Shown: in pieces, positions 25,984 to 33,732 of the stretch
Layout of the letters: every line of letters begins with the position of its first letter
Numbering within the stretch: the first letter of the stretch is position 1
From: Gymnodinialimonas phycosphaerae
Lineage (GTDB): Bacteria > Pseudomonadota > Alphaproteobacteria > Rhodobacterales > Rhodobacteraceae
NCBI RefSeq assembly: GCF_019195455.1
Contig: NZ_JAIMBW010000001.1
Span: 3,500,001 to 3,564,000 of the forward strand
Direction of reading: 5' to 3'
Length of the DNA stretch: 64,000 bases
Notes under the pieces: model-generated
The model's database searches: none
The model's input: the letters and a program-made list of their open reading frames with translations, nothing else
Told to the model about the DNA's origin: nothing
Program-made: the position numbers and the translations under genes

Positions 25984-26427
25984 ATGAAAGTCTATCTATC
26001 AGGCGAGATTCACACCGATTGGCGCGAGCGGATCATAGACGGCTCTAAAGATCTGGACGTGACGTTCAGCAGTCCTGTTACGGACCACGCGGCCAGCGAT
26101 GACTGCGGTGTGGCGATATTGGGCGAGGAGCCAAACAAGTTTTGGCACGATCACAAGGGGGCCAAGGTCAACGCGATCCGAACCCGGCACGGCCTTGAAA
26201 ACGCGGACATTGTCGTCGTGCGCTTCGGTGAGAAATACAAACAGTGGAACGCGGCATTTGACGCGGGCATGGCGGCGGCCCTTGGCAAACCGCTGATCGT
26301 TCTGTCGATGCCCGAGCATCAACACGCGCTGAAAGAGATCCACGGCGCGGCGCTGGCGGCGGCGGAAGAGCCTGAGCAAGTCGTGCAGATCTTGCGCTAT
26401 GTGCTGACAGGCAAGTTGCCGACGTAA
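25984..26427 (+). CDS. ytoQ: YtoQ family protein
   Basis: The 147-residue protein matches the YtoQ family from its start MKVYLSGEIHTDWRERI to TGKLPT. The fold is nucleoside-2-deoxyribosyltransferase-like: GEIHTDWR near the start, SSPVTDHAASDDCG, then RHGLENADIVVVRFGEKYKQWNAAFDAGMAAALGKPLIVL. The reaction is not established. It is just downstream of pheT (14 bp) with AAAGGAG before the ATG and is likely co-transcribed with it. Confidence 0.88.
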   Translation: MKVYLSGEIHTDWRERIIDGSKDLDVTFSSPVTDHAASDDCGVAILGEEPNKFWHDHKGAKVNAIRTRHGLENADIVVVRFGEKYKQWNAAFDAGMAAALGKPLIVLSMPEHQHALKEIHGAALAAAEEPEQVVQILRYVLTGKLPT

Positions 26428-26445
26428 CTGGTGAAGATAGGGGGC

Positions 26446-26463
26446 GGCGGGCTGAACCCCGCC
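26446..26463. terminator. Small GC hairpin between convergent ytoQ and gst
   Basis: GGCGGG at 26446-26451 pairs with CCCGCC at 26458-26463 around a 6-base loop. It resembles the GC palindromes found at other gene ends in this window. There is no T tract, so a termination role is only inferred from position. Confidence 0.3.
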
Positions 26464-26498
26464 CTATTATGGGGCACGTGCGCCCGCCCCCTTGATCC

Positions 26499-27200
26499 TT
26501 ACCCCTCGCGCGGGGGCGTGACACGTCCGACCTTGACGGCCTCGCGCGCAAGAAAGCGGTCGAGGTAGGCGGGCACGTTCGTCAGTTCGTCCCAGCCGAC
26601 AGTTTCTTTCACGCCATAGAAATCCAGCGCCGCAAGCCATGGGGCAATTGCGATGTCCGCGATGGAGTAGTCGCCCGCAACCCAATCACGGTCGGCCAAC
26701 TGCTTTTCCAACACGGCAAGCAGGCGCTTGGCCTCGTTGACGTAGCGCTGTTTCGGGCGCGGGTCTTCGATCTCGGACCCGGCGAATTTGGAGAAGAAGC
26801 CGAGTTGCCCGAACATCGGGCCCACACCGCCCATCTGGAACATCACCCATTTGATGATTTCGTACTTCTGTGCGGGCGTCGTGCCGATCAGTTTGCCGGT
26901 CTTCTCGGCCAGGTAAATCAGGACGGCGCCGGATTCCCACAGCTCCAGCGGCTCACCATCCGGCCCGTTGGGGTCGATGATGGCGGGGATCTTGTTGTTG
27001 GGGTTCAGGGCCAGGAAGGCGTCGCTTTTCACGTCGGCGTCCGACAGCGTGACGGTATGCGCCTCGTAGGGCAGGCCCATTTCCTCCAGCGCGATAGAGA
27101 CCTTCACTCCGTTGGGCGTGGGGAAAGAGTAGAGCTGAAGCACGGTCGGATCAGCAGCAGGCCAGCGGGTGTTGATGGGATGGTCGGTGATGGCGGTCAT
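26499..27200 (-). CDS. Glutathione S-transferase family protein (YghU/YfcG-like)
   Basis: The 233-residue protein has the thioredoxin-fold N-terminal domain ([25 protein letters not shown]), [39 protein letters not shown] with the Glu-Ser pair that binds glutathione, and the helical C-terminal domain with [18 protein letters not shown]. The Asn after SFPTP and the longer N-terminus fit the nucleophile-poor YghU/YfcG disulfide-reductase group. Substrate unknown. It is divergent from mscL. Confidence 0.88.
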   Translation of the reverse strand: MTAITDHPINTRWPAADPTVLQLYSFPTPNGVKVSIALEEMGLPYEAHTVTLSDADVKSDAFLALNPNNKIPAIIDPNGPDGEPLELWESGAVLIYLAEKTGKLIGTTPAQKYEIIKWVMFQMGGVGPMFGQLGFFSKFAGSEIEDPRPKQRYVNEAKRLLAVLEKQLADRDWVAGDYSIADIAIAPWLAALDFYGVKETVGWDELTNVPAYLDRFLAREAVKVGRVTPPREG

Positions 27201-27356
27201 GGGGTGTCCCCTCCAGAATTGATCACACCAGCAATTATGTCCCCTTGTTTGTTAGCGCTACCCCGGCAAGTGTGGAGGTGCGAGAGGGAGCACTGTGCGC
27301 ATGCGCACGAAATGACATCCCGAGCGAACAGGATCTGGATAGGTTGGGACAACCAA

Positions 27357-27785
27357 ATGATTAACGAATTCAAGGACTTTATTGCCAAGGGCAATGTAAT
27401 GGACATGGCTGTTGGTATCATTATCGGCGCAGCCTTCACGGCGATTGTCACCTCTTTGGTAGGCGATCTGATCAACCCGATCATTGCGCTGTTTACCGGC
27501 GGGATGGATTTTTCGGGGTGGTTCTACGTCTTGGGCGACGGCGAATGCGCCTCGGTCGCGGCCTGTACGGAGGCTGGGATCTCTGTCTTTGCCGTCGGCA
27601 ACTTCCTGATGGCGATCATCAACTTCCTGATCATCGCCTTCGTGGTGTTCATGCTTGTGAAGATGGTGAACCGCGTGAAGTCCGCCGCCGAAAAGCCCGA
27701 GGAAGTGGCCCCCGAGGTCGAGACCGGCCCGAGCGAGTTGGACGTTCTGCTGGAAATCCGCGACAGCCTGAAGGCGCGCGGATAA
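27357..27785 (+). CDS. mscL: Large-conductance mechanosensitive channel MscL
   Basis: Pentameric inner-membrane channel that opens under osmotic downshock. The 142-residue protein has the conserved N-terminal amphipathic helix and TM1 ([20 protein letters not shown], then [15 protein letters not shown]), a periplasmic loop with two Cys (GECASVAAC), TM2 ([25 protein letters not shown]) and a charged C-terminal helix. ATG 27357 is chosen because the family starts there; the long frame upstream is noise. A strong terminator follows. Confidence 0.95.
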   Translation: MINEFKDFIAKGNVMDMAVGIIIGAAFTAIVTSLVGDLINPIIALFTGGMDFSGWFYVLGDGECASVAACTEAGISVFAVGNFLMAIINFLIIAFVVFMLVKMVNRVKSAAEKPEEVAPEVETGPSELDVLLEIRDSLKARG

Positions 27786-27830
27786 GCCAAGGCTGCAAGA
27801 TCGCAGCGGCGACGACGGCATGAAAGATGG

Positions 27831-27860
27831 AAAAGGCCCGCCACAGCGCGGGCCTTTTTC
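27831..27860 (+). terminator. Rho-independent terminator of mscL
   Basis: AAAAGGCCCG at 27831-27840 pairs with CGGGCCTTTT at 27849-27858 around an 8-base loop. The right arm merges into a T run, and the left arm gives A residues that become T on the minus strand, so the structure can serve both mscL and the converging MsrQ-like gene. Confidence 0.9.
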
Positions 27861-27868
27861 GTGGCGCC

Positions 27869-28471
27869 TCAGGCCGAGGCTACCCGCCGGGTCGCGGCCT
27901 TGTTGATCCAGTACCACCCCCGGTAGGCCTCCAGCAAAGCAAGGGGGGCGAAGTGGACAAGCGCCACGCCGGTCCCGCCCCAATCATGCAGCGACGCCCA
28001 ATGAACAAGCACGAACATGGCGGCCACGTAGGTGGTGCGTTGCAGGGTTTTCCAATGGGTGCCGAGGAAGCGCACGGCAGCATCCATGGAGGTCAGCGCC
28101 AGCGGGATGAAGATCGCGAAGGCGATCCAGCCGGTCCAGATATAAAGCTTTGGCAGGTCATTGGTGACGGCAGTCAGGCTGCCTTCGTCGATGAGGTAGA
28201 AAATGGTGTGCAGCAGCGCATAGCCGAAGGCGGCGAAGCCGAAGTAACGGCGGTTGCGCTTGAGCCATGCCACGAAGCGGCTGCCTTTGAGAATCAGCGC
28301 GAGGGGCGAGATCATCATCGTGATGATCAACAGCCGGGCCGAGAATTCGCCCGTGGGGTGGAGCAATCCGTGGATGGCCCGTGGATCGGTGGAGGTCAGC
28401 GCCTCGTAGGTGAACAGGGCGGGAAGCAGGGCCAGAACGGCCCAGAGCCAATAGGGGGAAAGGCGCGACAT
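27869..28471 (-). CDS. msrQ: MsrQ/YedZ-like heme-binding membrane protein
   Basis: The 200-residue protein has about six membrane helices and belongs to the ferric-reductase-like transmembrane family. MsrQ supplies electrons to the periplasmic methionine sulfoxide reductase MsrP. Heme-ligand-type histidines are visible in LHPTGEFSARL, YALLHTIFYL and MFVLVHWASLHDW, and HWKTLQRTTYVAA is typical of MsrQ. No msrP gene is adjacent, so the partner may be elsewhere or the protein may serve another reductase. Confidence 0.82.
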   Translation of the reverse strand: MSRLSPYWLWAVLALLPALFTYEALTSTDPRAIHGLLHPTGEFSARLLIITMMISPLALILKGSRFVAWLKRNRRYFGFAAFGYALLHTIFYLIDEGSLTAVTNDLPKLYIWTGWIAFAIFIPLALTSMDAAVRFLGTHWKTLQRTTYVAAMFVLVHWASLHDWGGTGVALVHFAPLALLEAYRGWYWINKAATRRVASA

Positions 28472-28540
28472 TACGGGAACTCCGGGTGGGTCTAAATCAC
28501 TTGCTCGGGTACCACGCGCCGCCGCGCCCTTTCCGTTGCC

Positions 28541-29659
28541 CTAGTTCTTGATAACCAGCGCCGGAGAGATGACATCCATCCCCAAGGCCACACCGACGGC
28601 GTAGTTGGTCAGCTTGCCCGCGTGGGTGTTGAGGCCTTCCAGCAGGTGGGGATCGTCGGCGCAGGCCTGTTTCCAGCCCTTGTCGGCCAGCGCCAGCATG
28701 AAGGGCATCGTGGCGTTGCCGAGGGCCAAGGTGGACGTGCGGGCGACCGCGCCGGGCATGTTGGCGACGCAGTAGTGGACGATGCCGTCGACCTCGTAGA
28801 TCGGGTCCTGGTGGGTGGTGGCCTTGGATGTCTCGAAGCAGCCGCCCTGGTCAATGGCGACATCGACGATGACCGCGCCCTGCTTCATGGTCGAAAGCTG
28901 CGCCTTGGTCACCAGTTTGGGCGCGGCGGCGCCGGGGATCAGCACGGCGCCGATGACCATATCGGCCGTCTGGATCAGTTGCGCGGTTGCGTCGGCACTG
29001 GCGTAGCGGGTCTTGAACGCGCCCCGGTAGGCATCATCGAGGTAGCGCAGGCGGGTCAGGGAACGGTCGAGGATGGTGACATCCGCGCCCATACCGGCGG
29101 CGACACGGGCGGCCTGGGTGCCGACGACACCGCCGCCGATCACCAGCACCTCGGCCGGGCCAACGCCCGGAACGCCGCCCATCAGGACACCGCGCCCGCC
29201 ATTGGCCTTTTGCAGCGCCCAAGATCCGACCTGTGGCGCGAGGCGACCGGCGACCTCGGACATCGGGGCCAGCAGCGGTAGGCCACCGGTGCGGTCCGTC
29301 ACGGTCTCATAGGCGATGGCGGTGACGCCGCTTTTGAGCAGGTCGTCGGTTTGCGGGCGGTCGGGGGCAAGGTGCAGGTAGGTGAACAGGATCTGCCCCT
29401 CACGCAGCATGGCGCGCTCAACGGCCTGAGGTTCCTTGACCTTCACGATCATGTCGGCGCTTGCGAATATCTCGGCGGCGTCAGCAGCAATGTCGGCGCC
29501 CGCAGCGAGGTAATCCTCATCCGTGAAGCCCGCGCCGATGCCGGCACCCGATTGCAGTGTGACACGGTGGCCGTGGGTCACGGCCTCGCGCGCGGCGGCG
29601 GGGGTAATGCCAACGCGGAACTCTTGCGGTTTGATCTCTGTCGGACAGCCGATATGCAT
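28541..29659 (-). CDS. ald: Alanine dehydrogenase
   Basis: Catalyses reversible NAD-dependent deamination of L-alanine to pyruvate and ammonia. The N-terminus MHIGCPTEIKPQEFRVGITPAAA and the catalytic Lys and His regions (VKVKEPQ; LFTYLHLAPD) are intact. The Rossmann motif VLVIGGGVVGTQAARVA is near residue 170, and DVAIDQGGCFETSKATTHQDP near residue 270 contains the active-site Asp. At 372 residues it is normal. ATG 29659 is preceded by GGGAGG; longer frames run into the promoter. A divergent Lrp-type regulator is the likely controller. Confidence 0.95.
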   Translation of the reverse strand: MHIGCPTEIKPQEFRVGITPAAAREAVTHGHRVTLQSGAGIGAGFTDEDYLAAGADIAADAAEIFASADMIVKVKEPQAVERAMLREGQILFTYLHLAPDRPQTDDLLKSGVTAIAYETVTDRTGGLPLLAPMSEVAGRLAPQVGSWALQKANGGRGVLMGGVPGVGPAEVLVIGGGVVGTQAARVAAGMGADVTILDRSLTRLRYLDDAYRGAFKTRYASADATAQLIQTADMVIGAVLIPGAAAPKLVTKAQLSTMKQGAVIVDVAIDQGGCFETSKATTHQDPIYEVDGIVHYCVANMPGAVARTSTLALGNATMPFMLALADKGWKQACADDPHLLEGLNTHAGKLTNYAVGVALGMDVISPALVIKN

Positions 29660-29750
29660 GGTGGTTCCTCCCAGAACGTGTGTCGTTTGGATCGGGAATA
29701 CGCCTGTCGGGGTCGAATTGCTTTGAAAGTTTGCCCGACTTGGGGCAGTC

Positions 29751-29773
29751 CTTTGCAATATCTTTGTGCAAAG
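29751..29773. promoter_or_regulatory. Inverted repeat in the ald/lrp divergent promoter region
   Basis: CTTTGCA at 29751-29757 and TGCAAAG at 29767-29773 form a perfect 7-bp inverted repeat centred about 20 bp before the regulator start. The whole divergent region is 121 bp. Its position suits a binding site of the Lrp/AsnC-type protein that controls ald and itself. Inference only. Confidence 0.4.
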
Positions 29774-29780
29774 GGCGGGT

Positions 29781-30263
29781 ATGGCGAGAGAAATCATCAA
29801 GGAAGTCGATCTGGACGCAATGGACGTTGCCATCCTGCGGGCGCTGCAACGGCAGGGGCGGATGACCCACGCGGAATTGTCCGAGCGGGTAAACCTGTCG
29901 CCCTCCGCCTGCCACAGGCGGGTGCAGCGGCTGGAGGCCTCGGGCGTGATCCGCGATTACGTGGCCCTGCTGAACCCTCGCGCCGTGGGGCGCGTGACCA
30001 CGGTGTTCGTCGAGATCAAGCTGCAAGGCCAATCGGATGAGACGTTCGATGCCTTCGAGAAGGCCGTTTCACGGGTGGAAGATGTGTTGGAATGCCACCT
30101 GATGGCAGGCTCGGCGGATTACCTGTTGAAGGTGGTGGCGCGGGACAGCGAAGATTTTGCAAGGATCCATCGCCAGCATCTGGCGAGGTTGCCCGGCGTG
30201 GCGCAGATGCAGTCAAGTTTCGCACTGAAGACGGTGTTCAAGACGACGGCGCTTCCGGTGTAG
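29781..30263 (+). CDS. Lrp/AsnC-family regulator, probable regulator of ald
   Basis: The 160-residue protein has the AsnC-type helix-turn-helix (DAMDVAILRALQRQGRMTHAELSERVNLSPSACHRRVQRLE) at residues 9-55 and the C-terminal RAM effector domain (VGRVTTVFVEIKLQG, VLECHLMAGSADYLLKVVARD). Such regulators respond to amino acids; AldR and related Lrp proteins activate alanine dehydrogenase in response to alanine. The divergent arrangement with ald supports this here. ATG 29781 has GGGCGGG upstream. Confidence 0.9.
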   Translation: MAREIIKEVDLDAMDVAILRALQRQGRMTHAELSERVNLSPSACHRRVQRLEASGVIRDYVALLNPRAVGRVTTVFVEIKLQGQSDETFDAFEKAVSRVEDVLECHLMAGSADYLLKVVARDSEDFARIHRQHLARLPGVAQMQSSFALKTVFKTTALPV

Positions 30264-30278
30264 CGCGTCACCCGTAAA

Positions 30279-30299
30279 CCGGGCCAAGGCTCGGTCTAC
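30279..30299. repeat. Short hairpin repeat at azlD 3' end, copy 1
   Basis: A 21-base sequence (read on the minus strand as GTAGACCGAGCC followed by TTGGCCCGG) starts at the stop codon of azlD and folds into a short GC stem. It recurs with two mismatches at 51871-51891, again covering the stop codon of a minus-strand gene. Probably a small REP-like or terminator element. Confidence 0.6.
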
Positions 30300-30625
30300 A
30301 TGACTGCCCGCACCACCAGGAACGCGCCCATGCCCGCCACGACCGCCCAAATCGGGCTTTTGCGCCAATAGCCGATGCCCATGGCAGCAACCGCACCTGC
30401 GAGGTGTGGCGGGCTCAGCGCACCGTCTGCCGTGGCGGGCCAGACGACCAAAGGCGTCACCAAGGCGGGCAGGATCGCAACGGGTGTATAGCGCAGGTGG
30501 CGCAGCAGCCATTCAGGAAGCGCCCGGTCCCCGATCAGGCCGAGGAACGAGAACCGGATCACGTAGGTCGCAAGTCCGAGAGCGGCGATGATGAACCAGA
30601 TCTCTCCGGCGCTCCAACCGGTCAT
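30296..30625 (-). CDS. azlD: AzlD-family branched-chain amino acid export subunit
   Basis: The 109-residue protein has four hydrophobic segments and matches AzlD: IIAALGLATYVIRFSFLGLIG near the start and LRYTPVAILPALVTPLVVWP in the middle. AzlD pairs with AzlC to export branched-chain amino acids or analogues. Its start overlaps the azlC stop by 4 bp. The stop codon lies in a repeated hairpin element. Confidence 0.9.
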   Translation of the reverse strand: MTGWSAGEIWFIIAALGLATYVIRFSFLGLIGDRALPEWLLRHLRYTPVAILPALVTPLVVWPATADGALSPPHLAGAVAAMGIGYWRKSPIWAVVAGMGAFLVVRAVM

Positions 30626-31356
30626 TTGGGCGCCCCCGGCGGTTGCGTGAAGCTTCGACCCATGCGCCGCTCAACCTCTGCTCCTACGATCATCGCGCCG
30701 ATGCCTGCGGGCATCAGGCCAAGGTTGTAAGGCAGGCCCGCGAAGGCAAGCGCCAGGATGATCGAGGCCCCCGCCGCCGCGATATGGGCGGGCGTGCGCA
30801 AAGCGGGGGCAATCATGGCGATGAAGGTCACGGGGACGGCGAACTCCAGCCCCCACTCGGTCGGGATGGATTGGCCAAGCAGCGCACCCACAAGGGTGGC
30901 GGCGTACCAGATCGGCACGATGGGCAAGCAGGTGCCGAAGAAATAGGCGACCCTCTCGGACAGGGTCATCTGGGGGGTGGCTTCGTACTTCAGGACCGAC
31001 ACGGCGTAGGTCTGATCGACATTCATGTAGCCGATCAGCGCCCGCTGCCACAGCGGCGCCCCCCCCACGTGGGGCGCGAGAGAGGCGGAATACATGGCCA
31101 TCCGAAGGTTCACCGCGATGGCCGACAGAAGGACAATCACGGTCGGCGCCTGTTCGGACATCAGTTGCAGCGCGGCGAATTGGGACGCGCCCGCGATGAT
31201 GACAACAGAGAAGCCCATGACCTCGGCGATGTTAAGCCCGGCCTCCGTCCCGACGACGCCGAAGAGCATGCCGAATGGGCCCGCCACGAAAAGGAATGGC
31301 CCGCAATCGCGAGCGCCGCGCCAAAAGGCGGTTCTTGTGGTGGTATCGGGTGTCAT
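30622..31356 (-). CDS. azlC: AzlC-family branched-chain amino acid permease
   Basis: The 244-residue inner-membrane protein has the AzlC pattern: FLFVAGPFGMLFGVVGTEAGL, SVVIIAGASQFAALQLM, AVNLRMAMYSASLAPH and the NVDQTYAVSVLKY region. With AzlD it forms an exporter for branched-chain amino acids. It is the first gene of azlC-azlD and is divergent from mobA with only 53 bp between the starts. Confidence 0.92.
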   Translation of the reverse strand: MTPDTTTRTAFWRGARDCGPFLFVAGPFGMLFGVVGTEAGLNIAEVMGFSVVIIAGASQFAALQLMSEQAPTVIVLLSAIAVNLRMAMYSASLAPHVGGAPLWQRALIGYMNVDQTYAVSVLKYEATPQMTLSERVAYFFGTCLPIVPIWYAATLVGALLGQSIPTEWGLEFAVPVTFIAMIAPALRTPAHIAAAGASIILALAFAGLPYNLGLMPAGIGAMIVGAEVERRMGRSFTQPPGAPK

Positions 31357-31409
31357 GGTGCGTCAGTATCCGTGCGGAATGGCACATCGGTAGACTCGCG
31401 CAGGGGAGG

Positions 31410-31973
31410 ATGCAATTGGCGGAACACGATTTTCCGGCGGTGATCCTGGCCGGCGGGCAGGGGCGCCGCATTGGCGGCGACAAGGCTAGGGTCCTGTTGG
31501 GGGGCGTGCCGCTTTGGCGGCATGTGTTGGACCGGGTGTCGCCGCAGGTGCATGGCGTCGCGGTGAACGCGGACGAGGCGTTCGAAGGATTGCCCGTGGT
31601 CCCTGACGAGGTGCCCGGGCAAGGGCCGTTGGGTGGTATCCTGGCAGCGATGGTCTGGGCGCAGGGCCTGGGCGCGGCGCGGGTGCTGACGGTGGCGGTG
31701 GACACGCCGTTTCTGCCGCTGGACCTGGCGGCGCGGTTGGATGTACCGGGGCGGATCGTAGCGGCGCAGACCGAAGACGGGCTGCACGGGACCACGGCAT
31801 TGTGGGACGTGAGCCTTGCCGATGATTTGCGCAACGCCCTGGCGGCGGGCACGCGGAAGGTGACGGATTGGGCTGACGGCGTTGGCGTGACGCCCGTGAT
31901 GTTCGAGGACGCGGGCGCGTTTTTCAACGTGAACACCGCCGAAGATCTGGCCATGGCCGAGGCGCGGTTGTGA
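31410..31973 (+). CDS. mobA: Molybdenum cofactor guanylyltransferase MobA
   Basis: Attaches GMP to molybdopterin to form the bis-MGD cofactor of DMSO-reductase-type enzymes. The nucleotide-binding motif VILAGGQGRRIGGDKARVLLGG is at the N-terminus, then GPLGGILAAM, TVAVDTPFLP with the metal-binding Asp, and the late FFNVNTAEDLAMAE. About 187 residues. The start is uncertain: GGGGAGG directly abuts ATG 31410, while TTG 31416 lies 6 bases beyond it at better spacing. The next gene overlaps by 4 bp. Confidence 0.9.
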   Translation: MQLAEHDFPAVILAGGQGRRIGGDKARVLLGGVPLWRHVLDRVSPQVHGVAVNADEAFEGLPVVPDEVPGQGPLGGILAAMVWAQGLGAARVLTVAVDTPFLPLDLAARLDVPGRIVAAQTEDGLHGTTALWDVSLADDLRNALAAGTRKVTDWADGVGVTPVMFEDAGAFFNVNTAEDLAMAEARL

Positions 31974-32824
31974 GCGGCTTTGATACCATCGTGATCGTGG
32001 ATTGGTCGGCCCGTTCCGCGCCGTCGCCTGCCAGGCGCACGAAGGATGCGATTTTCGTGGGGATGGCGCGGGATACGTACCTTGCGACGAGTTACCAGCG
32101 GACGCGCGTGGCGGCGATGCGGTTCCTGACGGGGCTGCTTGATGGCGAGCGGCGCGCCGGGCGGCGGGTGCTGGTGGGTTTTGACTTTCCGTTTGGGTAT
32201 CCGAAAGGGTTTGCGAGGGCCGTGGCGGGCTCGGGCGATCCGTTGGTGCTTTGGGAGTGGCTCGCTTCACGGATCGAAGATGACGACCGCAACCGGAACA
32301 ATCGATTTGACGTGGCAGAGGCGATGAACGCGGGCTTCGCCGCGCCGGGTCCGTTCTGGGGCTGCTCGGCAAAGCGCGCCACGAAGCAGTTGCTGTTTCG
32401 CAAGCCGGTCTATGACCCGTTCCCATTCATGGAACGGCGGGTGATCGAGCAGAAATTGCCGCGCGCGAAGACGACGTTTCAGCTTTTGGGCAATGGCTCG
32501 GTCGGGTCGCAGAGCCTTCTGGGCTTGCCCCATGTGCAAGGGCTGCGAAAGCGGTATGGCACGGACCTGTCAGTTTCGCCGTTCGAGGCCAGCGACACAC
32601 CGATTGTCTTGGCTGAGATTTATCCCGGTCTGATTGACGCGAGCGTAAAGGCGCGGGTTCGGGGTGTGGAGATTTTGGACGCCGCGCAGGTGCGGTTGGT
32701 GGCGAAGGCCTTTGCCTCGCTTGCGCCGGATCATCTGGAGGCGATGCTGCGCGAAGGCGACCGGGAAGAGGGGTGGATCCTCGGCCTTGGCCATGAGCCG
32801 GCGTTGATCGAGGGGTTGGGATGA
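31970..32824 (+). CDS. Conserved protein of unknown function coupled to mobA
   Basis: The 284-residue protein starts DTIVIVDWSARS and has VLVGFDFPFGYPKGFA, NNRFDVAEAMNAGF, PFWGC, FQLLGNGSVGSQSLLGLP and VLAEIYPGL. The Asp-bearing first strand and FDFPFG resemble RNase H-fold proteins such as DUF429, but I cannot place it in a characterised family. Relatives in Rhodobacterales are sometimes labelled as molybdopterin guanine dinucleotide synthesis proteins only because they sit beside mobA. It overlaps mobA upstream and the EamA gene downstream by 4 bp each. Confidence 0.75.
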   Translation: MSGFDTIVIVDWSARSAPSPARRTKDAIFVGMARDTYLATSYQRTRVAAMRFLTGLLDGERRAGRRVLVGFDFPFGYPKGFARAVAGSGDPLVLWEWLASRIEDDDRNRNNRFDVAEAMNAGFAAPGPFWGCSAKRATKQLLFRKPVYDPFPFMERRVIEQKLPRAKTTFQLLGNGSVGSQSLLGLPHVQGLRKRYGTDLSVSPFEASDTPIVLAEIYPGLIDASVKARVRGVEILDAAQVRLVAKAFASLAPDHLEAMLREGDREEGWILGLGHEPALIEGLG

Positions 32825-33732
32825 GCGGGTCGCGCTTCACGCGCGGCAACGGTGGCCTCGCGGCCCTCGGGCCGGGCCTGCTTCTCGCGACGCTTGGCGC
32901 AGTTGTGCTGACGCCGGACGCGATGTTGATGCGGCTCTCTGGCATGGACGGTGTGCAGATGTTGGGCTGGCGCTCCTCCATCATGGGGGTGGTGCTGATC
33001 GCGGCCTGGGCCGTGAGCCGCGTGGGCCATTGGCGCAGGGACCTGGCGCTGGTATTCTCGGGCGGAGGTTTGGCAATTGCGGTCTGCCAAGGGGTGAATG
33101 GAACGCTCTTTACCTTCGGGATCGTCGGCGCGCCGGTGACGATGGTGTTGCTGGGGGTGGCAACGGTGCCGGTCTTTGCGGCCCTGTTCTCGTGGGCGTT
33201 GATGGGGGAGGCCACGGGGCGGGCGACCTGGGTCACGATTGGCTGTGTGCTGGCGGGGATCACAGTTGCGGTGCTTGGGAAGGGCGAAGGCGTGTGGGAT
33301 GCAAGCGCGCTGGTGGGCGCGCTCTACGGGTTGGGGGTTGCGGTGTGCCTGGCGCTGTCGTTCGTGCTGATCCGACGGTTCGGGGATATGCCGATCCTGC
33401 CGACAGTGGGCTTGGGCGCATTGGGGGCAGGGGCCGTGGGCATCGTCTTGGTTGGTCCGGCGCAGATGCTGGGTGACGCGGTCCTGTGGCCCATTCTAGT
33501 GACCGGCGCGGTGGTTCTGCCGGTCAGTTTCTTCTGCCTGTCGCTTGCCTCACGCTATACAGCGGCGGCGAATGTCAGCTTGCTGTTGTTGTTGGAGACG
33601 GTGCTGGGGCCGCTATGGGTGTGGCTGGCCATTGGCGAGGCCCCTACGCCGATGATGCTTGGCGGAGGAGCGATCGTGGTGGGCAGCCTGGCGCTATACC
33701 TGCTGCGCGAAAGGCTTACTGCAGGTCGCTGA
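32821..33732 (+). CDS. DMT-superfamily transporter (EamA)
   Basis: The 303-residue protein has about ten membrane helices in two EamA repeats. The first includes LGWRSSIMGVVLIAAW and GVNGTLFTFGIVGAPVTMVLLGVATVPVFAALFSWALMGE, the second SLASRYTAAANVSLLLLLETVLGPLWVWLAIGEAP. These are typical of small-metabolite exporters; substrate unknown. It is translationally coupled to the gene upstream and its last 17 bp overlap the converging PatB-type gene. Confidence 0.85.
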   Translation: MSGSRFTRGNGGLAALGPGLLLATLGAVVLTPDAMLMRLSGMDGVQMLGWRSSIMGVVLIAAWAVSRVGHWRRDLALVFSGGGLAIAVCQGVNGTLFTFGIVGAPVTMVLLGVATVPVFAALFSWALMGEATGRATWVTIGCVLAGITVAVLGKGEGVWDASALVGALYGLGVAVCLALSFVLIRRFGDMPILPTVGLGALGAGAVGIVLVGPAQMLGDAVLWPILVTGAVVLPVSFFCLSLASRYTAAANVSLLLLLETVLGPLWVWLAIGEAPTPMMLGGGAIVVGSLALYLLRERLTAGR

